Part shown: one piece after another, positions 8,601 to 16,822 of the stretch | How positions within the stretch are numbered: the stretch's first letter is position 1 | How the letters are laid out: each line of letters begins with the position of its first letter | Assembly (NCBI RefSeq): GCF_003702705.1 | Contig: NZ_QZMN01000001.1 | Location: 124,001 to 188,000, forward strand | Source of the DNA: Ornithinimicrobium cerasi | GTDB taxonomy: Bacteria; Actinomycetota; Actinomycetes; Actinomycetales; Dermatophilaceae | Length of the DNA: 64,000 nt | Direction: 5' to 3' | Made by a program: the position numbers and the translations under genes | The notes under the pieces: generated by a model | Told to the model about the DNA's origin: nothing | Database searches by the model: none | Seen by the model: only the letters and a program-made list of their open reading frames with translations

Positions 8601-9664
8601 TCGCGGTGCTGCCGCCGGACGTCAACGCCTCGATCGCCAACTTCGCCGCGGTCGGTGACGACATCCGCTTCGGGCTGTCGGCGGTGCGCAACGTCGGGCA
8701 CAACGTGGTCGCGGCGGTCGCCGGCGCGCGTGAGGAGAAGGGCGCGTTCACCTCGTTCGAGGACTTCCTGCGCAAGTGCCCCGCGGTCGTCTGCAACAAG
8801 CGCACCATCGAGTCGCTCGTCAAGGCGGGCGCGTTCGACAGCCTGGGCCACACGCGCCAGGGGCTCGTCAGCGTCCACGAGAGGTATGTCGACGCTCTCG
8901 TCGACGAGAAGAAGCAGGAGGCCATCGGTCAGGACAGTCTCTTCTCCGGGTTCGGCTTCGGCGACGAGGACGGCCCGGGGGAGGCGATGCAGATCGTCAC
9001 GCTGCCGCCGGTGCCGGACATCGAGTGGGAGAAGACCGCGCGGCTGGCGTTCGAGCGCGAGATGCTCGGGCTCTACGTGTCCGACCACCCGCTCAACGGG
9101 ATCGAGCACATCCTGTCCCAGCACGCGAGCGCCTCGATCCTGGAGCTCGTCGCCGAGGACGGCGCGAAGGACGGGGACTTCGTGACCGTGGCGGGTCTGA
9201 TGACCAACCTGCAGCTGAAGCGGACCAAGAACGGCGACCCCTACGCGCGGCTGTCGGTGCAGGACATGGCCGGGTCGGTGGACGTCGTGTTCTGGCCGAA
9301 GACCTACATGACGATCTCGACGATGCTCGCCGAGGACACGGTCGCCGTCATCAAGGGGCGGCTGAAGAAGGGCGACGACGGTGCCGAGCTCCTGGCCAAC
9401 GAGCTGATGCTGCCGGACATCAGGCAGGGCCCGCGGGGGCCGGTCGTCCTGACGATGCCGCTGACCCGGGCGACCGACGGGCTCGCGCACAAGCTCAAGG
9501 GCGTGCTGGCCAACCACCCGGGCGGCACCGAGGTGCACGTCAAGCTCACCCAGCCGGGCCGGACCGTGATGCTGCGGCTCGACGAGACGCTGCGGGTGGC
9601 TGCGTCGCCCGAGCTGTTCAGCGAGCTGAAGGCGCTGCTCGGGCCGGCCTGCATCGCCGGTTGA
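5606..9664 (+). CDS. dnaE: DNA polymerase III alpha subunit, with intein
   Basis: Replicative DNA polymerase. The precursor has 1352 residues, of which about 1196 remain after removal of a 156-residue intein. The PHP domain starts at once (HLHNHTEYSMLDGAARI). The nucleotide-binding loop GPGRGSGAG is at about residue 377 and the catalytic acidic cluster PDFDVDFDD at about 419-427. The intein interrupts the conserved segment TYGL/C-I-YQEQVM at residue 718. An OB-fold follows (about 1190-1280), containing VAGLMTNLQLKRTKNG. An in-frame ATG lies 24 bases downstream of an earlier possible start at 5582; the ATG at 5606 is preferred because TAGGAT sits at leaderless spacing. The gene stops 4 bases before the convergent cyclase gene. 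Confidence 0.96.
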   Translation: MSTAPSPGPEQNFVHLHNHTEYSMLDGAARIDELMASAAELGMPAIATTDHGYIFGAYEFWKAGRKHGVKPIIGLEAYLTPGTHRTDRTRVKYGDGGRDDVSGGGAYTHMTMLARNNNGMHNLFRMSSLASMEGYYFKPRMDRELLEQYGEGMIVTTGCPSSEVQTRLRLGQWDAAMQWASDLKDIFGAGNVYCELMDHGIDIERRTRTDLLKLARELDLPLLATNDLHYTRQADATAHAALLCVQSGSTLQDPNRFRFDGDGYYLKTAEEMRHIWRELPEACDNTLLVAERCEVSFTEGEGRYMPKFPVPEGEDDVSWFVKEVESGLRRRFPEGVPDYASKQAAYETQVISEKGYCAYFLVVADFINWAKKNGIRVGPGRGSGAGSMCAYAMGITDLDPIPHGLIFERFLNPERMSMPDFDVDFDDRRRAEVIRYVTEKYGDERVAMIVTYGTIKAKQALKDASRVMGYPFAMGEKLTKAMPPDVMGKGLPLSGVFDPDHKRYGEAGEFRDVLAEDAHAMEVFETARGLEGLKRQWSVHAAGVIMSSEPLIDLIPIMRREQDGQIITQFDYPSCETLGLVKMDFLGLRNLTVLDDAIDNIRDNRGEEIDLDALSKDMSDPKTYELLGRGDTLGVFQLDGNGMRQLLRLMRPDNFEDISAALALYRPGPMGVNAHTNFALRKNGQQEIVPLDPQLKGKLQPQMIEALEPILGTTYGLCVAGDTLVTDADTGERVRIDELEKRVTEGFFTFGVDERGKVVRRQVTHWWQMPPKPVLTVRTASGQELRLSADHKVLTPRGWVPAGELVEGDDSIGQVPGEGEATHAAYPEEGDRPYAALDWETVEEISVGEAEPVYDITVDDVHNFVADGLVLSNCIYQEQVMEIAQKLAGYTLGSADLLRRAMGKKKKEVLDAEYIPFSDGMKAKGYNEESIASLWGVLVPFSDYAFNKAHTAAYGLISYWTGYLKANYPAEYMAALLTSVGDDKDKTALYLAECRRMGIAVLPPDVNASIANFAAVGDDIRFGLSAVRNVGHNVVAAVAGAREEKGAFTSFEDFLRKCPAVVCNKRTIESLVKAGAFDSLGHTRQGLVSVHERYVDALVDEKKQEAIGQDSLFSGFGFGDEDGPGEAMQIVTLPPVPDIEWEKTARLAFEREMLGLYVSDHPLNGIEHILSQHASASILELVAEDGAKDGDFVTVAGLMTNLQLKRTKNGDPYARLSVQDMAGSVDVVFWPKTYMTISTMLAEDTVAVIKGRLKKGDDGAELLANELMLPDIRQGPRGPVVLTMPLTRATDGLAHKLKGVLANHPGGTEVHVKLTQPGRTVMLRLDETLRVAASPELFSELKALLGPACIAG
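7757..8224 (+). other. Mini-intein inside DnaE (156 residues)
   Basis: In-frame protein-splicing element. Block A is CVAGDTLV with the nucleophile Cys1. Block B holds the conserved His in LSADHKVLTPRGW. Block F is VYDITVDDVHNFVADGLV. The element ends LSN and the next extein residue is Cys (CIYQEQ). There is no LAGLIDADG or HNH endonuclease, so it cannot home by itself. The penultimate residue is Ser, not the usual His. The cyanobacterial split DnaE intein also ends in SN before Cys, and the segment from ELEKR to LSADHK resembles that intein (EKR, GN, DHK positions). Removal would leave the usual uninterrupted DnaE sequence with Cys at the splice site. Confidence 0.93.
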
Positions 9665-9667
9665 GGC

Positions 9668-10990
9668 TCACGTCTCGGAAGGGTGTGGTCGGGCGGCGAC
9701 GAGCACGAAGGTCTTCATCAGACCCTTCCCCCTCACCTGCGAGGTGCCCCTGGACTGCACGACGAAGCTGTCGTCCAGGGCGGCCGCGACCCGCGGGGTG
9801 ACCTGGATGTCTCCCGGCAGCGCGGACGACTGCATGCGGCTGGCGGTGTTGACGGTGTCGCCCCACAGGTCGTAGGCGAACTTGCGGCGGCCGATCACCC
9901 CGGCCACCACCGGACCGGTGTCGATCCCGATCCGGACCTGGAGCCAGGTCTCCCCGGTCTCGGCGCAGAGGGTCGCGATGTCCGCCCTCATGGCCAGCGC
10001 CATCCTGGCGACCGCCGCGACGTGCCCGGACCGGGGCTCCGGCACCCCGCCCGCGACCATGTAGGCGTCCCCGATGGTCTTGATCTTCTCCAGGCCCTCC
10101 TCGTCGGCGCGGCGGTCGAACTGGGTGAAGATGCGGTCGAGGAGAGCGACCAGGGCCTCAGGCGCCATGACCAGCGCGTGCTCGGTGAAGCCGACCAGGT
10201 CGGCGAAGAGCACGGTGGCGCTCCCGTGCCGTTCGGCGATCACCCCGGTGCCGCCCTTGAGCCGGTCGGCGATCGGCTGCGGCAGCACGTTGAGCAGCAA
10301 CCGCTCCGACCGTTCCCGCTCGACCTCGAGGGCGCGGTGGGCCCGGGCACGCTGCTCCACGAAGTAGGCGAGCATCACGTAGGCGCTCAGGGTGACGCCC
10401 AGGACGTTGAGGACGAAGAACCAGACCACGAGGTTGCGGGGCAGCTGCGCGGCATACCCGAGGAAGAAGGGGTCCAGCGCCGCGAGGAGCGCGAGCTCGG
10501 CGAGGAAGGCGACCAGCCACACCAGCGAGTGCCGCACGCCGACCAGGGCCAGCGCGGCGAGCGGGACGAAGAGCCCCCACAGCACCATGCCGCTCGAGGC
10601 GACGAAACCGCCGAGGGAGACCTGGAGGAGCGCCGGCAGGACCAGCATCGTCAGCAGCTGGGTGCGGCGGAAGATGTCGAAGCGCCGCGTCCGCGTGAGG
10701 ACGACGAGCCCCGCCACGGTGACGAGCTGGTAGAGCGCCGGGATGGCCGCGGAGCGGGGGTAGCCGAACACGAGATAGGTGCTCACCCAGACCACCGAGA
10801 GCACCGCGATGAGGACCGACGCGAGGATGAGGGTGCCCGCCCGCAGGCGCTCGTCGCGGGTGTCTTCCGGGCGTGCGCCCAGCTCCGAGAGCCGGGAGAC
10901 CAGCTCGACGACGCGTTCCCTGGGCCCCCGCGGTGCGGGAGCGGTGGGAGCCCTGCCGGAGGCCACGGTCCACACTACGACGCCGTTCAC
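9668..10990 (-). CDS. Membrane-bound class III adenylate cyclase
   Basis: Makes 3',5'-cyclic AMP from ATP. About 440 residues from a GTG at 10990; GTG codons at 10975 and 10966 are alternatives. Some six membrane helices occupy residues 45-235. A signalling helix follows (EQRARAHRALEVERERSERLL, with the typical LLNVLPQPIADRL), then the cyclase homology domain. Metal-binding Asp residues are in LFADLVGFT and KTIGD. The adenine-specifying Lys (EKIKTIGD) and Asp (YDLWG) and the transition-state pair in NTASRM are intact, which favours ATP over GTP. It is convergent with dnaE and divergent from the broken SRPBCC gene. A possible cAMP-receptor-type site lies near 49.12 kb. Confidence 0.9.
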   Translation of the reverse strand: MNGVVVWTVASGRAPTAPAPRGPRERVVELVSRLSELGARPEDTRDERLRAGTLILASVLIAVLSVVWVSTYLVFGYPRSAAIPALYQLVTVAGLVVLTRTRRFDIFRRTQLLTMLVLPALLQVSLGGFVASSGMVLWGLFVPLAALALVGVRHSLVWLVAFLAELALLAALDPFFLGYAAQLPRNLVVWFFVLNVLGVTLSAYVMLAYFVEQRARAHRALEVERERSERLLLNVLPQPIADRLKGGTGVIAERHGSATVLFADLVGFTEHALVMAPEALVALLDRIFTQFDRRADEEGLEKIKTIGDAYMVAGGVPEPRSGHVAAVARMALAMRADIATLCAETGETWLQVRIGIDTGPVVAGVIGRRKFAYDLWGDTVNTASRMQSSALPGDIQVTPRVAAALDDSFVVQSRGTSQVRGKGLMKTFVLVAARPHPSET

Positions 10991-11087
10991 CGAGCAGGCT
11001 GAACTCTGTCGGGGAGATGGTGGGAAGGACCCGTTCCCAACCAGCCGGCCGCCCGTCATGGGGTGGTGCCGGTGTGAAGGAGAAGTC

Positions 11088-11801
11088 ATGACGACGAACG
11101 TCGAGAAGTCCATCATGGTCAACGTGCCCGTGAGCACCGTCTAGAACCAGTGGACCCAGTTCGAGGAGTTCCCCCACTTCATGGGTGGGGTCACCAGCGT
11201 CTCCCAGCTGGGTGACGACCGCCTGGAGTGGGTGGCCGAGATCGCCGGGGTCAAGCGCCGCTGGGAGGCGAGGATCCTCGAGCAGGTGCCGGACCAGAAG
11301 GTGGCCTGGGCCGCGACCGAGGGTGCGACCAACGCCGGCGCCGTGACGTTCCAGGACGTCGGTGGCGGCCAGACGTCCGTGCACCTGTCGCTGTCCTACG
11401 AGCCCGAGGGCGTCGTCGAGAAGATCGGCGACAAGCTCAACGTCGTGGAGAAGCAGGCCGAGGGCGACCTCGAGCGCTTCAAGAAGTTCATCGAGGACGA
11501 GGGTTACGCCACCGGCGCCTGGCGCGGGTCGGTCAACGAGGGTGCTCCGGTCGGGACGCCCGACGTCCTCGACGCGGCCGCCTCGCAGGGTGACAGCGGC
11601 AAGGCCGGGATCTCCGGCAAGGCCGCCGCGGCAGGTGTGGGCGTCGCCGCCGTCGCCGCGGCCGCGATGGCGAACAAGAAGAAGAAGGACACGCACGACG
11701 AGGTCGACACCCAGGCCGACGCCGAGGTCGACATGGTCGTGACCGAGGTGGAGACCGTGGTCGTCGTCGAGCCCGACGACCTGGGGACCCCTCGCATCTG
11801 A
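11088..11801 (+). pseudogene. SRPBCC-family (polyketide cyclase/dehydrase-like) gene with amber codon 19
   Basis: A clear start (ATG 11088 behind GAAGGAGAAGTC) encodes MTTNVEKSIMVNVPVSTV and then TAG at 11142-11144. The same frame continues as NQWTQFEEFPHFMGGV, the normal start of a START-like lipid-binding fold. Homologues have Tyr at the stop position (TAC), so one base change explains it. The body (to about residue 150) keeps the fold, followed by an Ala-rich segment and an acidic tail ending LGTPRI. A shorter protein could begin at ATG 11181 but would lack the first strand and helix. Alternatives are sequencing error or low-level readthrough. A strong terminator follows. Confidence 0.8.
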
Positions 11802-11810
11802 GGACGGGAC

Positions 11811-11844
11811 GACGCGGGGCGGTGCGCCTGCACCGCCCCGCGTC
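11811..11844 (+). terminator. Rho-independent-type hairpin after the SRPBCC gene
   Basis: A perfect 15-bp stem, GACGCGGGGCGGTGC pairing with GCACCGCCCCGCGTC, with the 4-base loop GCCT, 9 bases after the stop codon. There is no U tract, as is usual in actinobacteria. Confidence 0.75.
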
Positions 11845-11931
11845 GGCGTGCCGGGCGCGGCTCGCGGTCGCGGCTCCGACGTCGGTCCCGCGGGTGACGC
11901 GCACGGCATACCAGCGGGTAGCGTTGGTCCG

Positions 11932-14064
11932 GTGACTGTCGACAGCCCCCGACCGACCCCGCCCACCGCCGCGCGGCGTGACATCGTCCGCACCCACCAC
12001 GGCGAGGAGGTCACCGACTCCTACGAGTGGCTGCGCGACAAGACCGACGCCGACGTCGTCGCGCACCTCGAGGCGGAGAACGCCTACACCGAGGCGATGA
12101 CCGGCCACCTCGAGGGCCTGCGGACGCGCATCTTCGAGGAGATCAAGGGGCGCACGCGGGAGACCGACCTCTCGGTCCCGGTCCGGCACCGCGACTGGTG
12201 GCACTACACGCGGACCATCGAGGGCGAGCAGTATGCCGTGCACGCGCGGATCGCGGTGGGCGACTCCCCGGAGCGACCGGTGCTCGACGCCGGCAGCGTG
12301 CCCGAGGGGGAGGAGATCCTGCTCGACGGCAACAAGGAGGCGCAGGGCCTGGAGTTTTTCTCCCTCGGGGTCTACGACGTCAGCCCCGCCGGTGACCTGC
12401 TCGCCTACGCCGTCGACACCTCCGGCGACGAGCGCTTCGACCTGCGGGTCAAGGACCTGGGCACCGGCGAGGTCGTCGACGAGGCGGTGACCGGGATCGG
12501 CTACGGCAGCGCCTGGTCCGCCGACGGCACCTACCTCTTCTACACCCGCGTCGATGACGCCTGGCGCCCGTTCCAGGTCTGGCGGCACGAGGTCGGCACG
12601 CCCGCCGACGCCGACGTCCTCATCTACCAGGAGGACGACGAGCGCTTCTGGATGGGGGTCGGCACCTCGCGCGACGACCGCCAGGTCATGATCGGCCTCG
12701 GCAGCAAGAACACCTCCGAGGTCCGGCTGCTCCCGGCGCACGACCCGCTCGGCGAGTTCCGGGTCGTCGCCCCCCGCGAGGAGGGCGTGGAGTATGACGT
12801 GGAGCCCGCCGCCGAGCACCTGTGGGTCGTGCACAACAAGGGGCACCGCGACTTCGAGCTGGCGGTCGCCCCGATCGGGTCGACGTCGGCCGACGACTGG
12901 CGCACCGTGGTGCCGGGGGAGGAGGGCGTGCGCATCAGCGGCGTCGACGCCTTCTCCGGGCACCTGGCCCTCTCGCTGCGCCGGGAGGGCCTGACCCAGC
13001 TGCAGATCCTGCCGCTGTCCGCCGACGGGCGACCGGTCGGGCAGGGCTACCAGGTGCCGGTCGAGGAGGAGGTCTACTCGATCGAGACGGCCGCCAACCC
13101 GACCTACGACACCGACACGCTGCTCGTGGTGATCGAGTCGCTGGTGACGCCGAGCAGCATCTACGAGCTGGACCTCGTCTCCGGGGAGCTGGAGCTGCTC
13201 AAGCGGCAGCCGGTCCTCGGCGGCTACGACCCGGCCGACTACCAGCAGCACCGGCTGTGGGCGACCGCGCAGGACGGGACGCGCATCCCGATCTCGCTCG
13301 TGGCGCGCCGCGGGGTGTCGCCCGACGGGACCAACCCCGGCCTGATCTACGGCTACGGCTCCTACGAGATCTCCATCGACCCCTACTTCTCGGTGTCACG
13401 GCTCTCCTACCTCGACCGCGGTGTCGTGTATGCCGTCGCGCACGTCCGCGGCGGCGGCGAGATGGGGCGTGGCTGGTACGAGCAGGGTCGCCTGGAGCAC
13501 AAGCGCAACACCTTCACCGACTTCGTGGCGGCCGCCGACGAGCTGGTGACGTGCGGTTGGGTCGCGCCCGACCGGCTCGCCGCGGAGGGTCGCTCGGCCG
13601 GCGGCCTGCTCATGGGCGCGGTCGTCAACCTGGCGCCGGAGAAGTTCCGGGTCGTGCACGCCGGCGTGCCCTTCGTGGACGCGCTGACCACGATCCTCGA
13701 CCCCTCGCTGCCGCTGACGGTCGGCGAGTGGGAGGAGTGGGGCAACCCCGTGGCGTCGGCCGAGATCTACGAGATCATGCGCGGCTACACGCCCTACGAG
13801 AACATCCGCGAGACGGCATACCCGGCGATCCTGGCGACGACCGGGCTCAACGACACCCGGGTGTTCTTCGTCGAGCCGGCCAAGTGGGTCGCCCGGCTGC
13901 GCGAGACGGTGACGAACGACCCGGCCGAGCGCCCCATCCTGCTCAAGACCGAGATGGTGGCCGGGCACGGCGGCAAGACCGGGCGCTACGACGCCTGGAA
14001 GGAGACCGCGTTCGAGGTGGCGTTCATGGTCGACCAGCTGGGCGCGACGGAGCTCCACGGCTGA
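11932..14064 (+). CDS. ptrB: S9 family oligopeptidase B (protease II)
   Basis: 710 residues from GTG 11932; the frame is open further upstream but only this region matches the family. A seven-bladed propeller covers about residues 70-420. The alpha/beta-hydrolase domain follows, with the oxyanion-side sequence GYGSYEISIDPYFS. The nucleophile Ser is in GRSAGG (about residue 555), the acid in TGLNDTRV and the His in GHGGKTGRYD. Oligopeptidase B cleaves short peptides after Lys or Arg in the cytoplasm, and no signal peptide is visible. The gene stands alone between a terminator and a convergent lipoprotein gene. Confidence 0.92.
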   Translation: MTVDSPRPTPPTAARRDIVRTHHGEEVTDSYEWLRDKTDADVVAHLEAENAYTEAMTGHLEGLRTRIFEEIKGRTRETDLSVPVRHRDWWHYTRTIEGEQYAVHARIAVGDSPERPVLDAGSVPEGEEILLDGNKEAQGLEFFSLGVYDVSPAGDLLAYAVDTSGDERFDLRVKDLGTGEVVDEAVTGIGYGSAWSADGTYLFYTRVDDAWRPFQVWRHEVGTPADADVLIYQEDDERFWMGVGTSRDDRQVMIGLGSKNTSEVRLLPAHDPLGEFRVVAPREEGVEYDVEPAAEHLWVVHNKGHRDFELAVAPIGSTSADDWRTVVPGEEGVRISGVDAFSGHLALSLRREGLTQLQILPLSADGRPVGQGYQVPVEEEVYSIETAANPTYDTDTLLVVIESLVTPSSIYELDLVSGELELLKRQPVLGGYDPADYQQHRLWATAQDGTRIPISLVARRGVSPDGTNPGLIYGYGSYEISIDPYFSVSRLSYLDRGVVYAVAHVRGGGEMGRGWYEQGRLEHKRNTFTDFVAAADELVTCGWVAPDRLAAEGRSAGGLLMGAVVNLAPEKFRVVHAGVPFVDALTTILDPSLPLTVGEWEEWGNPVASAEIYEIMRGYTPYENIRETAYPAILATTGLNDTRVFFVEPAKWVARLRETVTNDPAERPILLKTEMVAGHGGKTGRYDAWKETAFEVAFMVDQLGATELHG

Positions 14065-14119
14065 GGCTTCCGGGGCTGGCGCGGCCGAGGGCCAGGACAC
14101 GGCCGGGCCGGGGTCCTGG

Positions 14120-14680
14120 TCAGGGCGGGAAGCCGCCCACGGCGGTCGCCTGCTCCCACACCACCTGCCAGTCCTCGGACCCGCGCTCGTAGACGTAGGT
14201 GTGCCACGCGTCGTGCTCGAGCTCGCCCTGGCCCGCGGCGTCCAGGTGGATCTGCGAGCGGTAGGTGAGCACGGCTGTCGCACCGTCGACCGTGACCTCG
14301 ATCTCCGACACCGGCTCGAAGAGCAGGTAGTCGATGTCACCGGCCGCCACGGCCCCGAGGTAGTCGTCACGGTCCAGCTGGGTCCCGGGTGGCGGGACCA
14401 GCCGGAAGTCTTCGGCGTGAAGGACCTCCAGCACCTCCAGGTCCGCGTCGACCAGCGCCTGCAGACGGCGCATCTCGAGGCCCCGGAGGCTCTGCGCGAC
14501 CTCGGCCGGGGAGGGCCCGGTCGTGGTCGCGGCGCCGCCCCCCGGCTCGGCGTCGTCGGCCGACCCTGCGCTCTGGCACCCCGCCACCAGGAAGGCGAGG
14601 AGCAGAAGCCCCGGCGTGACCGGGTGCGTCCTCCTCGCCGTCCGCCGGATGTGCCGCTGTGTGCTGACGGTGGTTCGCAT
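14120..14680 (-). CDS. Lipoprotein with NTF2/SnoaL-like domain
   Basis: 186 residues from ATG 14680, preceded by GGGGAGGG at good spacing. A basic N-region and hydrophobic core end in the lipobox FLVAGC, so the product is predicted to be a membrane-anchored lipoprotein. The rest (about residues 55-186) looks like the SnoaL/DUF4440 NTF2-like cone fold: a helix with EVLEVLHAEDFRLV, DYLGAV, then strands ending WHTYVYERGSEDWQVVWEQATAV. DUF4440-type proteins bind small ligands or act as enzymes; no catalytic residue can be assigned here. It is divergent from the LuxR regulator at 14820. Confidence 0.75.
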   Translation of the reverse strand: MRTTVSTQRHIRRTARRTHPVTPGLLLLAFLVAGCQSAGSADDAEPGGGAATTTGPSPAEVAQSLRGLEMRRLQALVDADLEVLEVLHAEDFRLVPPPGTQLDRDDYLGAVAAGDIDYLLFEPVSEIEVTVDGATAVLTYRSQIHLDAAGQGELEHDAWHTYVYERGSEDWQVVWEQATAVGGFPP

Positions 14681-14756
14681 GTGCCCTCCCCTGGTCCTGG
14701 TCGGCTGCCGGCCGGGCGGGCCCGGCCGGCCGGGCGGGCAGGCCGCCCCTTCCTCA

Positions 14757-14801
14757 GCGTGATCGCTCACGCGGGGCGGAGCCATCCCAGAACTCTGGGA
14801 T
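14757..14801. promoter_or_regulatory. Two palindromes between lipoprotein and LuxR genes
   Basis: GCGTGA-TCGC-TCACGC (14757-14772) and ATCCCAG-AACT-CTGGGAT (14784-14801) lie in the divergent promoter region. The second, an 18-bp dyad, ends 18 bases before the regulator's GTG, a usual position for an autoregulatory operator. Binding by the adjacent LuxR protein is inference. Confidence 0.45.
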
Positions 14802-14819
14802 CTGTCCTACCCTGGACGG

Positions 14820-15938
14820 GTGGCGACCGTCGGTGCACGGACGCGCAGCCGCGAGCGGCTCGAGCGCCTCGCCGCCTCCGGGGTGAGCAGCGAGGAGCTC
14901 CAGCGCGAGACCGTCGCGGAGCTGCAGAGGGTCGTCGGGTTCGACCGGTGGTGCTGGCCGAGCGCTGACCCGCTCACCCTCTTGCCGGGGCAGGGCCTCG
15001 CCGAGCACGACTTCGGCCCCCACCTTCCGCGGGTGCTCGACCGGGAGTACTCCGGGTCGGACGTCGCGACCAAGGAGCAGGCGGCGCGGGCCGGGTCGTC
15101 CCTCGTCTGCCTGAGCAGGCTCACGGGACGCGACCTGGCGCGGTCGGGCCGGTGGGACGACGTGCTGCGGGCCGTCGGCATCGGGGACGTGGTGGTGCTG
15201 GCCTGCCGTGACCGGCACGGCTGCTGGGGGTGGGTGGAGGCCTACCGGGACCAGGCGGACGGCCCGTTCGCGACGGCCGACCTGGGGATGCTCGCCGAGC
15301 TGGCGCCGGTGCTCGGGGCCGCGATGCGGCGGCGCGCCGCGGCCTCCTGGGACCAGGGCTCGGAAAAGGCCTCCCCCGACGGTGGCCGCGAGGGCGAGAC
15401 CGACGCCGAGATGGGCACACCCGCCGGGGTCGTGCTGCTCGACAGCACCCTGCGGCTCGTGGGATCGACCCCGACGGCCAGCCGGTGGGTCGACGCCCTG
15501 CCTGCCGCCCGGTTGTTCGCCGGGTGGGGCATCCTGCCTCCCGCGGTCTACGCGGCGGCGTCGCGGGCCCGGACCGGCGCGGACCGGACCGCCCGCCACC
15601 TGGGGCCGTCCGTCGACGGTGGGTGGGTCCAGGTCGAGGCGGCACGGGTGTCCGGGAGCGACCAGGTCGCGGTGACGCTGCGAGCTGGGACGGAGCGGGA
15701 GATCTTCTCCCGCGCCGCCAGAGCTCACGGCCTCAGCGCCCGCGAGCGCCAGGTCGCCTCGCTCCTGGTCGCCGGTCACGACACCTCGCAGATCGCCCGT
15801 GCGCTCGTCATCTCCCCGTGGACGGTCCAGGACCATCTCAAGTCCGTGTTCGCCAAGCTGGGCGTGCACAGCCGTGGCGGGGTGATCGCCAGGCTGGGCG
15901 GCCCCCGCCCGGTCGGGGTGCCGGGCGAGTCGACCTGA
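14820..15938 (+). CDS. LuxR-family transcriptional regulator with GAF-like sensor region
   Basis: 372 residues from GTG 14820. Residues 20-180 resemble a GAF-type fold (VVGFDRWCWPSADPLTLLPGQ near the start; CRDRHGCWGWVEAYRD; FATADLGMLAELAPVLGAA). A middle PAS-like segment contains LDSTLRLVGSTPTASRWVDAL. The C-terminal LuxR helix-turn-helix (about 305-365) has LSARERQVASLLVAGHDTS and WTVQDHLKSVFAKLGVHSR. There is no receiver domain, so ligand-controlled one-component regulation is likely. The flanking dyads suggest it controls itself and the divergent lipoprotein gene. Confidence 0.85.
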   Translation: MATVGARTRSRERLERLAASGVSSEELQRETVAELQRVVGFDRWCWPSADPLTLLPGQGLAEHDFGPHLPRVLDREYSGSDVATKEQAARAGSSLVCLSRLTGRDLARSGRWDDVLRAVGIGDVVVLACRDRHGCWGWVEAYRDQADGPFATADLGMLAELAPVLGAAMRRRAAASWDQGSEKASPDGGREGETDAEMGTPAGVVLLDSTLRLVGSTPTASRWVDALPAARLFAGWGILPPAVYAAASRARTGADRTARHLGPSVDGGWVQVEAARVSGSDQVAVTLRAGTEREIFSRAARAHGLSARERQVASLLVAGHDTSQIARALVISPWTVQDHLKSVFAKLGVHSRGGVIARLGGPRPVGVPGEST

Positions 15939-15975
15939 CCGCCGGCACCGGCGCGGGACATGGTGGGCCGGACGG

Positions 15976-16680
15976 TCAGGACCCGGGTGGGCCCGGCGCG
16001 CGCAGAGCGGCGCGGCCCGCGGCATACCTCGGGCGCCCGACCCAGCGCCAGACCAGCCGCACCGGCGCGGGCAGGTGCTTGCGCAGCCACTCGTCCCCGC
16101 CGTCCGGCTGGGCCGCGAGGATCTCGCCGAGCTGCTGCCAGGTCTTGCCCCTCGGGGTCGCGCGGCGCCCGTGCTCGCCCGCCTCGTCGATCTCGCGCTG
16201 GGTGAGGACCTGCTCCATCGCCGGGACGATGTGCTCCTCCTCGTCGGGGAGGTGGACCGCCAGCCCGGCGTTGACGCCGTCGAGCGCCTCCAGCACCGCG
16301 GCCCCGTCGCTCGCCCGTCCGCTCGCCCGCCAGGCCGGGAGTGCCGCGTCCAGCGCGCGAAGGTGGACGAGCATCGCCGCGTGCTGCTCCTTCATCCGCC
16401 CCACGTGCAGGGCGCACGCGGGGGCCCGCTCGTCGAGGGTGTCCCAGAGCCGGTCGTCCTCGAACTCGTGGTGCGCGTGGAGGCTGACCGAGAGCATGCC
16501 CAGGTGGTCGCCCACCACGTCGGCGTGGGTGGCGTCACCGTCGGCGACCCCGCGGACGAGGCTGGGCGCCTCGCCGAAGGAGGTGCGGTACATGCGGTGG
16601 ATCTCGATCATCCCGCTCGCGTCGCACGGCCCCCGGCGCGGTCCGGGTGCGTCGCCCGGGGAGTGGTCGGTCATGCGCAT
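15976..16680 (-). CDS. Hemerythrin-like HHE domain protein
   Basis: About 234 residues from ATG 16680; ATG 16674 is equally possible. The helical bundle carries the spaced His/Glu ligands of hemerythrins: HRMYRTSFGE, DHLGMLSVSLHAHHEFEDD, MKEQHAAML and LPDEEEHIVPAME. Such proteins bind a di-iron centre and handle oxygen or nitric oxide, or serve in iron handling. The C-terminal tail after residue 165 is Arg/Trp-rich and ends in a low-complexity Pro/Gly segment. It lies downstream of, but 142 bases from, the alcohol dehydrogenase on the same strand. Confidence 0.85.
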   Translation of the reverse strand: MRMTDHSPGDAPGPRRGPCDASGMIEIHRMYRTSFGEAPSLVRGVADGDATHADVVGDHLGMLSVSLHAHHEFEDDRLWDTLDERAPACALHVGRMKEQHAAMLVHLRALDAALPAWRASGRASDGAAVLEALDGVNAGLAVHLPDEEEHIVPAMEQVLTQREIDEAGEHGRRATPRGKTWQQLGEILAAQPDGGDEWLRKHLPAPVRLVWRWVGRPRYAAGRAALRAPGPPGS

Positions 16681-16822
16681 CGTGCGGCCGCCCTTCGCTG
16701 GCTGGGACCCATGAGGCTCCACGATAGGGAATGCCGACCCGGCCGCGCAGCGTCATCGGTGACCACTGACGACGCGCGCGGACCGGGTGGACGATGCGCG
16801 ACGGTATGCCGCGTGGTCACCG

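Noticed and set aside
11142-11144. UAG read as pyrrolysine
   Set aside because: Pyrrolysine is not known from this group, no pyl genes are visible, and relatives have Tyr at the position.
10158-12014. 618-codon minus-strand frame across the cyclase, SRPBCC gene and oligopeptidase start
   Set aside because: Overlaps three real genes and has no family match or start signal.
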